From assembly GCF_017873675.1 (NCBI RefSeq), contig NZ_JAGGKK010000001.1:186001-250000 (forward strand): DNA of 64,000 nt, given 5' to 3'. Position 1 is the stretch's first letter; the number at the start of each line of letters is the position of its first letter. The notes under the pieces are model-generated. The model searched no databases and was not told where the DNA came from. It saw nothing but the letters and a program-made list of their open reading frames with translations. This document shows positions 63,032-64,000 of this stretch, piece by piece. Origin of the DNA: Virgibacillus litoralis. Lineage in GTDB: Bacteria > Bacillota > Bacilli > Bacillales > Amphibacillaceae. The translations under genes and the position numbers were made by a program.

Positions 63032-63045
63032 CGAATGCACGTTCG
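63032..63045. promoter_or_regulatory. LexA (DinR) box upstream of yhaON
   Basis: CGAATGCACGTTCG matches the Bacillus SOS consensus CGAACRNRYGTTCG at all but one position. It lies about 55-70 bp before the proposed yhaO start and just after the yhaP terminator. No convincing -35/-10 pair was identified around it. Confidence 0.65.
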
Positions 63046-63057
63046 TATAATGCCATT

Positions 63058-63084
63058 AAAAAAGGCCACGTGAAAGTGACCTTT
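63058..63084 (-). terminator. Terminator of yhaP
   Basis: On the minus strand AAAGGTCAC-TTTCAC-GTGGCCTTT is followed by TTT, 6 nt past the yhaP stop. Confidence 0.8.
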
Positions 63085-63089
63085 CTATA

Positions 63090-64000
63090 CTATTCTTTTT
63101 TGGATAAGGCTATTGCCTTTTTCACATCTTTCAGTGAGCTTGAACGGCCATACATTAAGACTCCACCTTTATAAACTCGTGCGCCAATTGCAGCAAAAAG
63201 TAAAATAGTTGCTACTAGAATCCCAATTGATAATGCAACTTCCCAAAATGGAATTTCAAGCATCCCAACACGCAGGAACATAAGCATCGGTGCGAAAAAT
63301 GGAATATAGGAAGTTACCGTCACAAATGATGAATCCGGCGCTTCGAGTCCAAACATAGCAATAAAAAATGCAATCATAACCAGGAATATCATTGGCATTA
63401 TCATTTGCTGGACATCCTCTGTTCTGCTTACAAGCGAACCTAGCATGGCAGCTAATGTTGCGTACAGTAAGTATCCAAGCAGGAAGAATACAATTGCATA
63501 TACATACACGGAAGCAGATGTATTCTGAATACCAAAGTAATCAAAAACGCCTCCAGTTAGCTCATTTTGTTTGGACATAATAAGGGAATAGCCTACACCG
63601 ATAATGATTCCAACCTGCGTGAGACCCAATAAAGCAATACCGATAATCTTCGCAAACATATGGGTAACTGGTGATGCGCTTGAAATTAAAATTTCCATAA
63701 CCCGTGAGGACTTTTCAGTAGCGACATCATTGGCAATCATTGTTCCATAGGTGATTACAGATATATACAACAGGAAAAGCATGACATAAACAATACCCCT
63801 TGCCTGATTCAATTCTTCTGCGGTTTTTGCAGTATCATCTAAAGCAACCTTATTGAAGGTTACTGGTGAATATATTTCGGTGATTGTTTCCTGGTCAACA
63901 CCAGCTTGTTGTGTCGCAGCTGCAACCTTTAATTGCTGCAGTTGCTGCTGAATAACTGACTGTTCCCCTGCTTCAGCAATATTATTGGCAAAATATGTTG
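63090..64000 (-). CDS. yhaP: ABC transporter permease YhaP (NatB-like), C-terminal part
   Basis: The C-terminal 302 residues of a gene that begins beyond the right edge; the frame is open through base 64000. The outer domain (AEAGEQSVIQQQLQQLKVAA) precedes five or six helices with ATEKSSRVMEILISSASPVT near the first, the ABC-2/NatB signature. In B. subtilis YhaQ (ATPase) and YhaP form a putative sodium or drug exporter; yhaQ would be expected just outside the window. A terminator follows. Confidence 0.88.
   Translation of the reverse strand, partial: TYFANNIAEAGEQSVIQQQLQQLKVAAATQQAGVDQETITEIYSPVTFNKVALDDTAKTAEELNQARGIVYVMLFLLYISVITYGTMIANDVATEKSSRVMEILISSASPVTHMFAKIIGIALLGLTQVGIIIGVGYSLIMSKQNELTGGVFDYFGIQNTSASVYVYAIVFFLLGYLLYATLAAMLGSLVSRTEDVQQMIMPMIFLVMIAFFIAMFGLEAPDSSFVTVTSYIPFFAPMLMFLRVGMLEIPFWEVALSIGILVATILLFAAIGARVYKGGVLMYGRSSSLKDVKKAIALSKKE

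Overview
The window is a chromosomal segment of a spore-forming, probably halotolerant member of the Bacillaceae close to Virgibacillus, Oceanobacillus or Lentibacillus. This rests on low-GC Firmicutes codon use, strong AGGAGG ribosome sites, the gerP spore operon, and a large set of genes that in Bacillus subtilis lie together in the yhf/yhg/yha/yhj/yis part of the chromosome. No rRNA, tRNA, insertion sequence, prophage or CRISPR was seen. Both window edges cut genes: a flavin reductase at the left and an ABC permease at the right.

Layout. 1-3.5 kb: Fur-type siderophore uptake locus (two FecCD permeases plus a reductase, divergent from a binding lipoprotein). 3.7-9.1 kb: yisL, rocD, a nitrate porter carrying a C-terminal PAS domain, and a DUF418 membrane protein. 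9.3-11.2 kb: gerPA-gerPF. 11.4-15.0 kb: ba3-type cytochrome oxidase with a SCO1 copper chaperone and an unassigned membrane protein. 15.4-24.6 kb: addBA recombination nuclease, signal peptidase I, yhjE, yhjD. 24.6-29.8 kb: comK, lcfB, lplJ, yhfI, yhfH. 30-38.7 kb: pepF, hemEHY, pbpF and the heme monooxygenase hmoB. 39.2-43.5 kb: a thiol-disulfide pair, the liaFSR cell-envelope stress system and a PAP2 phosphatase. 43.6-49.2 kb: a ferritin-like protein, an M20 amidohydrolase, ecsAB, hit and yhaH. 49.2-54.1 kb: an opuA glycine-betaine transporter with two binding proteins and a divergent GbsR-type regulator. 54-64 kb: yhaI, yhaJ, prsA, yhaL, yhaM, a second GbsR-type regulator, yhaN, yhaO and yhaP.

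Functional themes are iron and heme handling (siderophore uptake, coproporphyrin-type heme synthesis, heme breakdown, ferritin), respiration, DNA repair (addAB, yhaON, with LexA-like boxes before yhaO and yhjD), envelope maintenance (liaFSR, pbpF, prsA, signal peptidase, ecsAB) and osmoprotection (opuA).

Intergenic DNA is unusually rich in repeats. There are two ~0.4 kb elements with 15-17 bp terminal inverted repeats, two inverted copies of a ~283 bp GC-rich element, a dispersed palindrome built on GCAGTAAGAAAGTA, and three unrelated arrays that all have a ~21-nt period. The observations most worth following are the NarK-PAS fusion, the side-by-side pair of binding proteins whose two halves are in opposite order, the 21-nt arrays, and a yhaO gene that seems to start at an AUC codon. 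Several gene starts were moved to the codon preceded by a good Shine-Dalgarno sequence; each case is noted.
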